64,000 nt of DNA from Isochrysis galbana (Eukaryota; Haptophyta; Isochrysidales; Isochrysidaceae). Below the pieces are notes generated by a model. It did not search any database, was not told the DNA's origin, and saw nothing but the letters and a program-made list of their open reading frames with translations. Below are positions 19,901-30,856 of this stretch, in pieces (position 1 is the first letter of the stretch; each line of letters opens with the position of its first letter). Position numbers and translations under genes: made by a program. The DNA is taken from NCBI GenBank assembly GCA_018136815.1, contig CM030944.1, positions 1,116,456-1,180,455 of the forward strand, in the 5' to 3' direction.

Positions 19901-20529
19901 AGTGTGTGACAGTGCACAATGCGTACCGTATGGCCGCGACTTGACAGCAGAATCTTGAGTCGCAGCGTGTCGTACGGGAATGACAGCTGCACTTTGTCAA
20001 AAATGTCCAGCTCCGTAAGCAAGAAACGGTTGAGTTCGACGTGGCCATCCTCGTAGATGCGCATGAATTCGCGATGCACGACTGCCTTTCCGTAGAGGTT
20101 GGTGATGACGATATCCGGAATCCACAGCAGTTTCATCTCGTCAGCACCAAGCTCAATGAAACGAGTCTGGCTTCCAGCAGCAGACACGCTGCTGTTGTTG
20201 GCCGCCAAACCGAGACCTCTTACACCACTCGACTGCGAGTTGTCGCAGCTCGTCTCCTCTGTGTTGACGAGCATCGGGTCCATGAATAGGTCGGAATAAT
20301 TCCGCTGGTCGTACCACTCGAAGGATGTCCAGAACTCAGCCTCCCAAGCATGCTTGGTCAAGTCGATGTTGAGGAGTCGGTCAAAGAAGATGCCCGTCTT
20401 GATGGACGTGCTGTGCGAGGGCGGGTCGAGGGGATCGAATTCGAGCGAGCCGAGTTTGAGCCCGAGCCGTGCATCGCTCACATCAACAAGCATGAGCGCC
20501 GTGAGGCATGCCAGTCTGCTCAGCCCCAT
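16925..20529 (-). CDS. Pentameric ligand-gated ion channel-like protein with two tandem extracellular domains, extra TM helix and EF-hand tail
   Basis: Probable ligand-gated channel subunit. Exons (5' to 3'): 20529-19927, 19778-19503, 19399-19067, 18900-18793, 18638-18090, 17976-17711, 17554-17462, 17327-16925; all phases agree, giving 876 residues. Residues 1-20 are a signal peptide. ECD1 (about 35-285) and ECD2 (about 286-535) align throughout: GIFFDRLLNID/GVYFDMLRYVDD, WIPDIVITN/WTPDLEITN, FPYD/FPFD, GWEYVG in both, NDRFAEMSFTLDVRR/RDRFTFRLQIRR. Neither has the Cys pair of animal Cys-loops. TM1 about 541-558 (LPTVLLVAVSFIAFAID), TM2 563-579, TM3 592-621 (with the LAEGGAIGY end), TM4 638-655 (VDRAASRLMPSVFILTLL). 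A fifth helix (661-686) follows, then a degenerate EF-loop (703-714) and a canonical one (DGNGDESLSIDE, 723-734), then a Lys/Glu coil. ECD1 runs straight into ECD2 without membrane helices. Ligand and ion selectivity unknown. Confidence 0.8.
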
Positions 20530-20963
20530 CGGGAGAGGGAAGGCCTATCTATCGTGCAATGCCACCCCAAGGGGAGGGAGGGAGGGGGGAAAGGGGGGGG
20601 GTGTAGGAATGTTGTGACAGTTTATATATATGTGTGTGCTGGGGGGCGGGGGGTCCTCCTGCACGTGGGACCGAGGCGGAGGGGGAAGATCGGGAATTCC
20701 CCCCCCCCCCGCCGCCCTCCCGCCGCCCCCTCCGCCACGCCGTCCCCCTCCCCCCCCCCCTCCCCCTCTTTCTGGGGCCGCCGTTTCTGCTGGGCGTGCT
20801 TCACTCTTCTATTCTGTTTTGGTTATACTTTACTCGTGAGGAGTTGGGAGAGTTCTCCCCACCATCCCTCCCTCCCGCCCCCTCCCCCCCCCGCCCCCCA
20901 ACCAGTTGTGGTCGTTCGAAACCCGAGACGCACATCTGTCGAGATCTCGGATCATCTGTATAT

Positions 20964-21170
20964 GACACAGCTCTTCAGATCTGCAGCTCGAGCACTCCAC
21001 AGACGGAGGCTCAACATCGAGTCTCGACCAATCTCGACGCCCATGATTGTCGTTACGCACCGATTGTTCCGACGTTACACGACGACGTTATCACACAGCT
21101 CTTCAGATCTGCATCTGACGGAGGCTCAAGATCGAGTCTCGACCAATCTCGACGCCCGTGATTGTCGTTA
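20964..21170. repeat. Imperfect direct duplication of about 85 bp
   Basis: The block beginning ACACAGCTCTTCAGATCTGC, followed by GACGGAGGCTCAA and ATCGAGTCTCGACCAATCTC, occurs at 20964 and again at 21092. The copies differ by a small indel and a few substitutions. Confidence 0.85.
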
Positions 21171-21430
21171 CACGACGACGTTTGATGTCTGCACCGCTGT
21201 CCGGAGCTGCGCGTGCCATCTCAGCGCACTCATCTCGGCAGTCATCCAGAAGAATCTCCGTCGAGGCGGAAGGATGGGGGGGGGGGGGGGCAGACAGACC
21301 ACGAGGGAAGAAGCACGCGAGAATCGTGACTTCCCGTCAGAGTTTTTTTTGTGGTGTAAGTAGAACCTTAGTGCTGCGGGGGACCGTAGCCCTTCGACCT
21401 TCTTCGACGGCAACGGAGCCCCTCCCCCGC

Positions 21431-21481
21431 GATGGGGGTGTGCGCGGTTGGCGCATGGCTCGTCCGGTGTATGTGGCTCCA
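21431..21481 (+). repeat. Dispersed repeat C, copy 1, preserving a coding frame with 25304-25358
   Basis: Nearly identical, in inverse orientation, to 25304-25358. In both places the frame reads GVRGWRMARPVYVA. Here it ends in a stop a few codons later; at 25.3 kb it is the N-terminal part of a 347-residue ORF. Confidence 0.75.
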
Positions 21482-21507
21482 TAAAATAAAATAATTAATG
21501 TTACATC

Positions 21508-21622
21508 CTAGCCAACCCCACTAGCTAATTGGACACAACTTTTCCGTCCCGGAATCCCGCCATGCCTGACGAGCCAGGTGTCCGAGAGCTACCGGGGGGA
21601 GGGGGCACCGCCCCCTCCCCCC
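21508..21622. repeat. Dispersed repeat B, copy 2
   Basis: Inverse copy of 16310-16422, with CCCCACTAGCTAATTGG and CCATGCCTGACGAGCCAGG blocks. Confidence 0.8.
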
Positions 21623-22467
21623 GATATTCGTCCTCCCCCCATGCACGCACCGACCCCGCGCACCCCAACACGTCCTCTCCTCGAGTCCACGCTGGGGGAG
21701 AACCCCTCTCGGGTAAAAACAACGCAGGGGGGGGGGGCACTCATGAATAGGAGCCCAGAAACGCTAATCTCTCCTCGCAAGAGCGAGTGTGTCGCATCCG
21801 CGATCGACCTTTTTGTTTTAGAAGTTGTTTTGCGTTCCCTCCTCGCAGGCTAGCCACGAGTCACCGTCGCAGTGTCCTACATTCGTCCATTCGCCCTTGT
21901 TGCCCTCGCCTCCTTTATCGCCTCCTTTGTCGCCTGCTTGCCCCTCACCTGGCTCACCTCCTTGCGCGCTCATCGCGTTTTAGGCTAAGTCGCGCGATCA
22001 GGTATCGCCGGTGCAAGGAACCGCGGAACCGCCCCCATGTGTGACCCTGATTCCCCCTCAGGTGTTGGCCGTTGGATTATATCGTGGCGCTATTTTACTT
22101 CGGTCTTCATCAAATCACTTAAGGGTTTTCGAAAGATTCCCTCCTTATTCCTGCTGTGCGTAACTGTCGCCCCGTCGGATCGTCCGTCGCCCCGTCGCTC
22201 TCTTGTCGGCATTCTCTTCCTTGTTCGATCTGCCAGCGGGTTCCTGTGCGTTCCGTGATAGGGATACGTTAGTGTGGAGAGTGTTGACGTGAGTGTAGGT
22301 CATCTCGTCGGTCCATCGGCCCCTAGCCGTCTGTCGTCTGTCGTTCTTCGTTCGTCGTTCTCGTTCTCGTTCTCGTTCCCGTTCTCGTCCCTCGTTCTCA
22401 ACACTACCTCAATACCAAACCTCTCCAATCCCTCAGCCCCAGCCTATCCATCCCGATCCGCCCAGCC

Positions 22468-23025
22468 ATGTCCGCTCCGTCGTCGCGCTCGCCCTCGCCC
22501 AAGCCCGTCCTCCCGCCTTTCTCTGCTGAGGAGGTGGTCCAGCCCGTCATTGGCCACTCCCCAACTTCCGCCGCGCCTCTCGCCGCTTCCCTTCCGTTCC
22601 CTCCGTTCCCATCCGAGGCAGTGGTAACCTCGGATCCGTCAGGTGAAGAATCCCAGTCGACGCGTCCCGCGCCGGACCCGCCAAAGGGGCCCAAGGCCCC
22701 TCCTCCTGCAGAAGCGGGCCTCCTGCCCGCTCTGCCCACCACCACTCCCGAAGACCGCGCCTCCTCAGAGGCCGAGCTCGCGGCTACCGCCGTCTTTCAC
22801 CCATTCGAGGCCGGCGCCGCGCCTCCATCACCACCCCCATCGCCCTCCGATGCTGTGGAGAGCGGGCATGAGCCCGCTCTCACTGAAATCTGCATGGAAG
22901 AGGCTGTTGAGGCATATCCTCCCCCCTCGGAGGCGGATGAGGCCACTCCACCGTTGCCATCGGACTCGGAGGGGGCCTACGAGCCCTACCGAGCGACCCT
23001 CGGGTCCATCTCCAGACCTCGCTGA
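22468..23025 (+). CDS. Pro/Ser-rich ORF, possible element-derived N-terminus
   Basis: 185 codons from an ATG at 22468, rich in Pro, Ser, Ala and Glu (MSAPSSRSPSPKPVLPPF), no recognisable domain. A LINE-family 3' end lies 150 bases downstream (23174-23289), so this could be the disordered N-terminus of an element ORF joined to its tail by an internal deletion, or a host first exon. Composition alone cannot prove it is expressed. Confidence 0.3.
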   Translation: MSAPSSRSPSPKPVLPPFSAEEVVQPVIGHSPTSAAPLAASLPFPPFPSEAVVTSDPSGEESQSTRPAPDPPKGPKAPPPAEAGLLPALPTTTPEDRASSEAELAATAVFHPFEAGAAPPSPPPSPSDAVESGHEPALTEICMEEAVEAYPPPSEADEATPPLPSDSEGAYEPYRATLGSISRPR

Positions 23026-23173
23026 GAGACGACGTGGCCTAGGTATTCACCCTTCGTGGCGAACAAGAGGCACTTGGACGCCTTGCAAGTGAGACCGGCC
23101 CAACGGAGGCGTTCAAGAACAAAAGATCGAGGCGATGGAGCATCTGCTCAAAGGAGGCCTCGACGCGGTCGGC

Positions 23174-23289
23174 AACTGGGGAAGGGGGAGGGGGTTGTTA
23201 GGGGTTAAGGTTGGGTAGTAGGGAGGTACACAAGCACACTGCCTCACGCCGCACACGTAGCGGGGTTTTTTAAGAAGATTTTTTTTTTT
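23174..23289 (+). mobile_element. LINE-family 3' end with T-rich tail, second copy
   Basis: Matches 9728-9842 over its full length, ending in AAGAAG and a run of T. Only the 3' terminal 115 bases are recognisable, as expected for a severely 5'-truncated insertion or an internally deleted element. Confidence 0.75.
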
Positions 23290-24382
23290 CCAATATGGGC
23301 AGTGGGGTAGTGATTTCCCCGTGGATGTAGCCAAGACACGCTACCCGTCGGCGTGGGCACTCATCGAGCCATACCTGGGCCGTTGGAACAATGCGAAGAA
23401 GCTCATTCTTGCTCGTCGGCGACTACTCCGACGAGAACTCCAAGATCAAAAAGACCCAATGCATTGGAGACGAGGCGGCCGCCGCGTATCTCTGCATGGA
23501 ATACATCAAGGCGGTCGTGTACCTGTACCATGAATAAGAGTATCCCATCATGATGGAAGATGGAAGTGCGAAATGCGGCGATCAGTTGCTCAGCTCACCT
23601 AGGACAAGGAGGCGGTCTTCTCACGCATCACGGAGGCAGCCGCCGAGGATGAGGATGAAGGAGAAAGGAAGACGAACGAAGAGCATGAAGCGCTGCACTG
23701 ACTGGTGTTTTGTTTATTGAGTATCACAAATTTAAACGTCAAACATCACAAATTCATGATAATATGCACAAATTCGAAATTTTAAACTTCTATATGTGTT
23801 TATTATTATACACTGACTATGGACATTTGATGGCTCAACTTGAGTTTATCCCATATCCCATATTCGACGGAACTGGACCTGTGCTCCATCGCTAAAACTG
23901 TAGTATCAATAATAGTTTTTCTAACTGATTCATAATGAATTAACGGCCGAGGTGTATACATCGGGGGCGCTGATACTTTCCCTGTGAGTTGCCTATTCAA
24001 ATGGTACCGAATGACTGCAAGACGCAAGCCGCCTCTGCTCCGTCGACCGTCGATGGGCGATCGCGCGGAAGTACAATAAATGTAAGCGCGAATGCGGTCC
24101 ACCTCTTACTCAAAACCTCTAGCGTCTACCTGCACACCTCAGTGGCGTCGCACGGCCATAAGATGCAAGGCATGCGGCACGACGACTCCGCGACCATCTT
24201 ATATCGAATCGGCTGCCGGGCTTCTGCGTCCTCTACATACCCCTTGGACGCACAACAACATTACGCTTAAAAACATAAAATTGCACAATTCGTCATCGCA
24301 AGGACGTAGTCCTTGCGCATCAAGTAGGTGTGCGTTCCACGGGGCCGCACTTGCGTGTCGCTTGTGCTCATTCGAGCAACAT
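23290..24382. other. Intergenic, locally AT-rich
   Basis: Base composition drops to AT-rich around 23700-24300, unlike the flanks. Frames are short and unconvincing. I see no gene, RNA or clear repeat. The compositional shift may mark an old insertion. Confidence 0.45.
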
Positions 24383-25426
24383 TTATGCTGCTGACTCGTT
24401 TGCTTCATCAAGAGCAGCCACGTTGATAGTGGATTTGGCCGTGCTGTGCACGTCTACATCACAACTGTATGTCACTCCGCGCAGATCCGTTGTCACATCC
24501 TTTTGGTCAACTACAAAAATCGCATCGGTCCGAAAAGCTCCATCTTCATCCGCCTCGTCGGCACCCATGTTGACCTCATTCGTGCCCTCCTCGACCGCAA
24601 GGCGATTTGCAAGTGCATGCTCCAGATGTGTGATTCTCACGTCAGACTGCATGGATGCCAGCTCGCCGCAAGCGTCTTTACCGTTTTGTCCTGCCACCTG
24701 GACGAAGCCCATCTGAGATCCTCCCTCCTTTTCGTTGCTGCCTATGTCTACCTGATCTGTCTCGTCGTCGGCCATCATGCGGTTTGCGAGTGCAAATTCA
24801 AGCTCAGTAATCCGTCCGCCGCTGAACTTTGTGTACCGGCTCCACCTGGAGTAGTATCTACTCCGCGCCTCCAGGTCGTGCTCGACGCCTCCAACGCATT
24901 TATGAGTGTATTGCACCAGCTTTGATGCTAGCCTTCCACAGGGCGCTTGCCCGTGCTCCTCAGGGACCAGCTCTTCCCTCTTAGGTCCAGTTGGCGCGCT
25001 GTGCAAGTACCACACGACAGCTGCGAGAGGAGGGCCGAGGAGGATGGCGCCGTGTGTGACAACAGCTCCCAGGCCGGTACCAAGAGCCATAGCGACGGTG
25101 ATCGGGTCGGCCATCCGGGCCTCCAGCGAGCGTGGGCTGATCTGTGGTCGGATATCACTCGGAACTGCCGAGAGCGGCTGGAGGGAGAGATCGGCAGTTC
25201 CTTGTTGATTAGGAGGTAAAGTCGGGATCTCTCTCTCCCTTCTCCTTCTCTCTACTCGTTCGAAATTGTAGTCTTGTAAGAGGTCTTGTTGGCTAGCATC
25301 CCCTCTAGCCACATACACCGGACGAGCCATGCGCCAACCGCGCACGCCCGCAGGGGCTGAGGTTGATTGTACGGGCCCACCCCGGGGGGTGTCCGCGATG
25401 GAGAGAGGGGGGCGCGAGGTCCCCAT
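24383..25426 (-). CDS. Uncharacterised 347-residue protein with one TM helix and an internal repeat
   Basis: From the ATG at 25426 (the frame stays open a little further upstream). The N-terminus contains GVRGWRMARPVYVA, shared with repeat C at 21.4 kb, then Arg/Glu-rich sequence. One membrane helix lies in the middle (LGAVVTHGAILLGPPLAAVVWYL). The C-terminal half holds two diverged copies of a unit of about 60 residues: GRITELEFALANRMMADD and VRITHLEHALANRLAVEE, each followed by an acidic segment ending near QVAGQNGKDAC/VVDQKDVTTD. I do not recognise the family. It may be an element-encoded protein, since its first codons belong to a dispersed repeat. Confidence 0.45.
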   Translation of the reverse strand: MGTSRPPLSIADTPRGGPVQSTSAPAGVRGWRMARPVYVARGDASQQDLLQDYNFERVERRRREREIPTLPPNQQGTADLSLQPLSAVPSDIRPQISPRSLEARMADPITVAMALGTGLGAVVTHGAILLGPPLAAVVWYLHSAPTGPKREELVPEEHGQAPCGRLASKLVQYTHKCVGGVEHDLEARSRYYSRWSRYTKFSGGRITELEFALANRMMADDETDQVDIGSNEKEGGSQMGFVQVAGQNGKDACGELASMQSDVRITHLEHALANRLAVEEGTNEVNMGADEADEDGAFRTDAIFVVDQKDVTTDLRGVTYSCDVDVHSTAKSTINVAALDEANESAA

Positions 25427-25489
25427 TGACCCCCACTTATAAAAGTAGGTTGCCCTTAACTTTAACTTCCCTCTCTCCACCTCTTCCGA

Positions 25490-25825
25490 GTGGGGTTGTA
25501 GAACGTTTTATTGCGTGAAAGTACGTGGGTCCATGGCCGCGTGTGCGGCAACAATATTATAAAGATTTCATACGTAGTTCACACGGGGAGGCAGTTGCCT
25601 TCGACCTTCAACTTGGTGTTAATTGCCCACCCGAGAGCAGGTGATACGCGATACGCGCCCATGGGAGACGTCCCGGGGCGAGGCAGATGCCCCTAGTGGT
25701 GCGCACAGGGGCTAGTCGCCTTATGGCGGGGGGAGGGCCGGGGAAGGCGGGGGGTGTAGAATGCTTGTCGCTTCTGTGTGAGTAGGCCCAAGGCTGCGCG
25801 TGCGACGAGAATATTAAGACTTTGC
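25490..25825 (+). repeat. Dispersed repeat family A, copies 2a and 2b
   Basis: 25688-25825 matches family A (CTTATGGCGGGGGGAG, GGGGTGTAGAATG, ending in GTGCGACGAGAATATTAAG). 25490-25560 carries a second copy of the terminal part (GGCCGCGTGTGCGGCAACAATATTA), so the 3' end is tandemly repeated here. Confidence 0.6.
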
Positions 25826-26150
25826 TATTTCTATGAGCTTTTGCGTGTACGGGAGCGAGCGGCTGGCAAAGTGAAAGCATGGGGGCGGTCCGACCGGTAT
25901 TTGAATTGTACCATCATACTTCTTGCACATATTCGAGCTTCGAGTCGGCGCGTGCGCAAGACTAAAGACGGCACATGGCACGCGGATGGAGGTGGGGGGG
26001 AGGTAAACCACTCCATCTACAATCGCAATTGCCATAGCACAGCGCACGGCACCTCATGTGTTGTGTGTGCTCAGCATCAGTGCATCATGACCATCATGCA
26101 AGGGCGGCATAACTAGCAGCGAATGCAGCTAGTTGCTAAGCGAAGTCCCA

Positions 26151-29100
26151 TCATCGTGGGGTTGAGCTCACGGAGCTTTCAGAATCCTCGTCGGGGGTGA
26201 GTGGTACGCGATTCATTTGATTGTTTCTCATCGCGTCCTCAGCTGAGAGCGACTCATAGTAGGAATTGAAGTCAAGGCGGAACGACAGGAAGGCGAGATC
26301 CAGCGAAGGATGACGCGTCACCTGAGGAGGCAAGATTGAAGCGGCTTTCTTTCCGGCTTGGATTCCATCGTGGAGGCGACACTGCCGCGTTCGCTCAAAT
26401 TTGCAAATGACGTTGAGGTCAGCTAGACAGACGTTGCGGATCGATGGTGGGCCACATACCTGGTTGAAGAATGCGGTGAACTGCTTCTTGTATTGTGCTG
26501 CGTGGGTTGCGAGCTGCTGGCGAAACTGAGGATGTAGCGGCGGGGGAGCTCCGGCAGCCAGCACAGTCGCAGCGTCCATCGAGCCTGCACAGCCCCACCT
26601 TAGGCAATAGAGACGAAGATAATCTCAGTATGGTGAGTGTGATCTGGTTGGGGCTGATGTTGAGGCAAGTTTGCAATAAATTCGATTCGAAAGTCGTTAT
26701 GCTGTGGTCAAGTCACCGTCGTCGATGGTGCTACACAAAGGAAGGCTGCGATAGCCGTGGTGGTACCTTCCAGCAGCTGTATTTTCTGCTACGCCGGTGG
26801 CGAAGTTCTTGGCTGCAGCGCGCTCCTCGAGCAGATGCATGTACAGGAGCTCTTGAGCCTTGGCGAAGCGGAGAATGGTCTCAAAAAGACGATTGAGAGA
26901 CTCAAGGATCTGCGGGGGGTTGTAGCAGGGGGAGGATACGGTGCCTGAGCCGACCCGCTCAATCGTTAGCTCATCTGCCTCAACAAGCCTGCATTATACG
27001 CTTAAGTGATATGTTCTCGTAATGCATGGCATAAATCTAACTGGACTGTCGGCCGCACCGGCGCATTCTCGGGGCCAAGAAGAGCTCCGGTGAGGACTGC
27101 CTTGAGGAAGTGCGCATGCGCAGCGATTGCCGCGTCAAGATTAGTGGCAGAACGTAGACTCTTCATCAACTCGTCCCAAGAGCACTCGATCACCTGAGAG
27201 GCCACACGCAAGGCCATGAAAATGGCTAAAAGTCGACCGCCTCGACATGCCTATTTCTCAGGTGGTTTGGCATCCATGTATTCGCGGTGCTGCTGCCCAT
27301 GTGAGGCTACTCACCTCGAACATCAAGTAGTATTGGAGATTGAACACAAAGTGGATCATCTCGGATCGGAGCACGTGGCAACCGTGCAGCAAGGAGTCGG
27401 CGGACATGCCCGCCACGAGGCGCGCGGCCGTGGTGTGCTTCCTGCATGACAAAAACGGACATGGAATGGCTCAGGCATACGCAGAGAAGGATGGAGCGCG
27501 AGTGCACTAACACCGAGCAGCATCGTTAGGTTTGCTCCCCATCAGGCACACATTGAAAGACAAGCAGATTGTAGAAGCACGTCGAAATCGCGAATGCGAT
27601 CAAAAGGGCCGGCGTACCTCCAAACAGCCGAGAGCGAGAGCTCAACTCTCTTCACTCGCCACAACAAGGTGAAGGCTCGCCGGTAGTCAGCTATTGATGC
27701 AGGTGTTAGCACTGCAGAGACGGGAGGTTCAGCCTTATAGTCTAAAGAAAAGGCTTCCCATCTGCGAAGGTTTCATATGGGTGGACGATTGTGGCCGATG
27801 AGGCTAGGCCACAGCATCGCAATGCATACGTCACGCTGACGGCGAACTCGCCCAAAGGACGCACGCGACGCCAGGCACAATGATCGAGCCCGCCGTGAAT
27901 CCAAACTATCCAGATCGCTCGCACACAAGCGTCACTCCAGGCATAGCGTACCCTGTAGCGCCTGGGAGCGTTGAGAGTGTCACGTCGAGGTGCTCTAGGA
28001 GAAGAACCTCCGCGTCGGAGCCTCCGCGAACCCAGCCTGATCCACCTCCCCCCCCAGTGTTACCACCGGTTGCAGCCGCTGCGGAGGAGGTACATGCACG
28101 GATAGCAGACTCGACGAGGGCGAGAAGCTGGCGCAAGGTAGCAGGCGAGGAAAGTGAAGCGTCAGTTGGTCATAGGCGAATGGGAGAAATGGCTGGCAGC
28201 CAGGCCCTTGTGGTGGCTACAGGCTGCAGGTTGGGCCGCGTCGTGCAAGGAAGAGCAACACGAATGGAGACCGGCTCGGCCGGCGTCAATGGATTGCGTA
28301 CATGGTGGCGGTGAAGTTGCGATGCTGGACGGCTCAACTGTGGTAGCAGAGGCTCCATTAGACCTTGCACGAAGTCACCCTTGCCCAGCAACAAATACTC
28401 TTTAAGATTCGACAAATGCTCACAGAGCTGGTATTTGCCCATCAAGAGCTCAAGGACTCTCGCACCGGCTTTGGCGGCGGCAAAGGAAATTGCTGAGGCA
28501 AGAGCGGTGGCAGAGGCCGAGCTTGAGGGGAGCACCGACTCTACATCCGCATTCGGGCCCGCATCGAACGCATCGTCAAACCCTCGAGGAAGCGCCGATA
28601 TTGCAGTATTTGCAGTGCTGATGGGGACGCAATCGCCTTCCGTGGTCACGACGGTAGTGCAAGCGTCCAAGGAGGCTGCCAAAGCAGTGACCTCGTTGTG
28701 CGCAGCATCGGCCGGCGGCACTGCACCGCTCACTGCGGGCGCGTGACGTCGGTGTGTCGCAAGGGACCAACCGTCATCCGCGCAAGCAAGACGAATAAAG
28801 TTGATCGACTTGCCGGCGAGGAGAGCCTCATGCGCAAGTGTCGGTGTGAGAAAGCAAGGTATCATATGAGGCCGGAGAGCTATCAAAGCAATGTGGGGGC
28901 ATGGCGGATAGTTAGACCTTCGCAATGGGAGTGGAGCAAAGACGATCTCTCCGTGGCCAAATTAAGCACCAAGGAGAGATAGATTTCGCCCCCCACAACC
29001 CCATCCATGCCTTGAAGTCTCACCGTATCTTCTCTCCCAGATCTCAGCCAGGGGCGCGGGCCGCTGCTCTATGAAAAACTCCGAGTGAGGGTCCTGTAGT

Positions 29101-30856
29101 ATACCACTCGTCACCCACTCGCGGAGCATGTGAAGGAGCGGTAAGCATGCACGATGAAGAAGGCAGGAGACATGGCCCGAAACCTACCCCAGAAAGAAGC
29201 AGATGGAGTGCGTCGGGGGGGGGGGGGGGGGCAGATTGGGGGGGGGGGCAGATGTTCCGGACACAGCGGCAGCGTCCGATGATGGCGTCTGGCTCTCATA
29301 GACCCTGCCGGGCAAGTACAAATCAAAAAACCTCTTGGCGCGAGCACTAAGCACAGTTCTAGACAGGGAGCAGTCTGCCGATCGATCATATCAATCAATG
29401 CTTAGCCAGGACATCCGCGCTACGCTGGCGAACGTACCTCCGCGTCGCCATGTCTTCCAAACCGCTCAATGGCGAGGGTCATTGCTCCTCCACGCAGATG
29501 GGCACACCCCCGCACAAGTGTGACCATAGTGATGAAGCGCTGTAGCGGCTGCTCGGCCCAACATAGCAGTTGCATAAGAGAAAGTTCTTGCAAGCGCTGC
29601 CACATCATCACACGGGGTTTTGAGGGGGTTACGGAGATCGCTCTTTTGGCCGCTGCTTCTATGCTACGTCAGGCACGAGTGCCCTCTTTCCCACCGGCAT
29701 GACGGCTACTTGGCATCAGACCAAATTTGGCTCTTCAATCTCTAACGGCTTTGCAGTAGCTCACCTGTGCTTCCAACACCGCGAGTAACTTATGCCACTC
29801 CTCGAGCACCGTGAGCATCCCATGCGCCAAACCTCTAGCAACGAGTCCAACACCGACGCCGCCTGGTGGAGCATTCCGCGATTGGACAGCGATGTCAGAT
29901 TCGCTCCCAGTGTCAAGACTGCTACCTAGTGTAGCTCCACTGCCACCACGTGATCCGTTGCGGCATCCTGAAGCCATCGCTGCCTCGCGTGACACGCCGG
30001 CAACCTCTCCAGTGCAAGATTCAACGAAGCCGACGACTGTGCGATACATCCAACCGAGCTCTGCGATACGCTCGACCATTTGGATCGTACCCGGTGCAAG
30101 GCCAGCCGCAGCTGCTGTTTCAGACAACGACTGGTTCCCGTCAGACGACCCCTCGGCACCCTGGCTTTCAGCACTGCCAGCTTGGTCTGCGCTGCCCAGC
30201 TGAAAGACAAATGCCTCTTTGCTATAGTTCCAGCGGATGTGGGCGCCCTCGATACCCTGCATGACAAAGAGCAGCTCGCGAACCAACTCCTCCTCGCTGA
30301 TGGCACCATCCCTCTGAAGGGGAGCGCGCAGCTTTCTCGTGCGAGCGCCTGAGTCGCGAGGAGCTGCCTCTGAATCCGAGCCTTCTTCTGCGCCAGCAGG
30401 CCCGTGCATTGTATCAGCTGGCTCTGGGGCAGTGATTCGACGCGTGGTGGGCGCGATGCATCCACGCACTCGGGGCGCGAAAGGCATTCCCGACAGCAGG
30501 GTAGCTGTCGTGTAGCCAGCACGCGCCGCAGCCGAGTTCGAGTGCATCAGGCAGGTGAGCAGGTGGACGGCCGCGGGCATATTGCGCCAATCAGCAGTAC
30601 TATTCGTCAGCCGCGCCAGCCGCTCTCCAAGGGCCAGCGCGTCGTCCGTCTGGCCGGCGTGCATGAGGCGGCGGCGCGCGAGCTCAGCGCTCTGCCCGAT
30701 GGACTGGCGGGAGCTGGAGTCGATCGACGAGCCGAGTATACGCAGCGCATAGTGGAGCAGTCGATCAAATCGATCGTCCGACCGCTCCACCTCCTTTACC
30801 TGCGCCTCGATCAGTGACGCCACAAGCGACGCCACGATCGACGCCTGCAGCGCCAT
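26151..30856 (-). CDS. Gamma-tubulin complex component (GCP3/Spc98-like)
   Basis: Subunit of the gamma-tubulin ring complex that nucleates microtubules. Exons (5' to 3'): 30856-29765, 29596-29438, 29183-29024, 28879-28302, 28127-27952, 27761-27618, 27441-27315, 27193-27059, 26909-26767, 26584-26460, 26321-26151; about 1003 residues. GRIP1-region motifs: ELVRELLFVMQGIEG, then GKSINFIRLACAD. GRIP2-region: LKEYLLLGKGDFVQGLMEPL, TGWEAFSLDYKAEPP, YRRAFTLLWRVKRVEL, CHVLRSEMIHFVFNLQYYL, VIECSWDEL, and the terminal FLSFRLDFNSYYES. These follow the GCP3/GCP2 order; I favour GCP3 from the DPHSEFFI and C-terminal SFRLDFN blocks. All junctions agree in phase except exon 9 to exon 10 (26767/26584), where a one-base mismatch means a wrong boundary, an unusual donor or a missed micro-exon. 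The start is the first ATG after a Pro-rich non-ATG stretch. Confidence 0.9.

Larger units (their letters stand above)
20530..22467. other. Intergenic: pyrimidine tracts, tandem duplication and dispersed repeats
   Basis: Holds G/C homopolymers (20585-20900), a duplicated block (20964-21054 and 21092-21170), a poly-G run near 21277, a piece of the 21.4/25.3 kb repeat and repeat B copy 2. From 21780 to 22460 the sequence is C/T-rich with TCGTTC repeats (22340-22395). No gene is supported; overlapping long frames are Pro/Ser-rich shadows. Confidence 0.6.

Noticed and set aside
18577-20529. Splitting the channel-like locus into two adjacent receptor genes
   Set aside because: The first domain has no TM helices or stop after it, and the phase-0 junction 19503/19399 continues the alignment between the two domains exactly at the linker.
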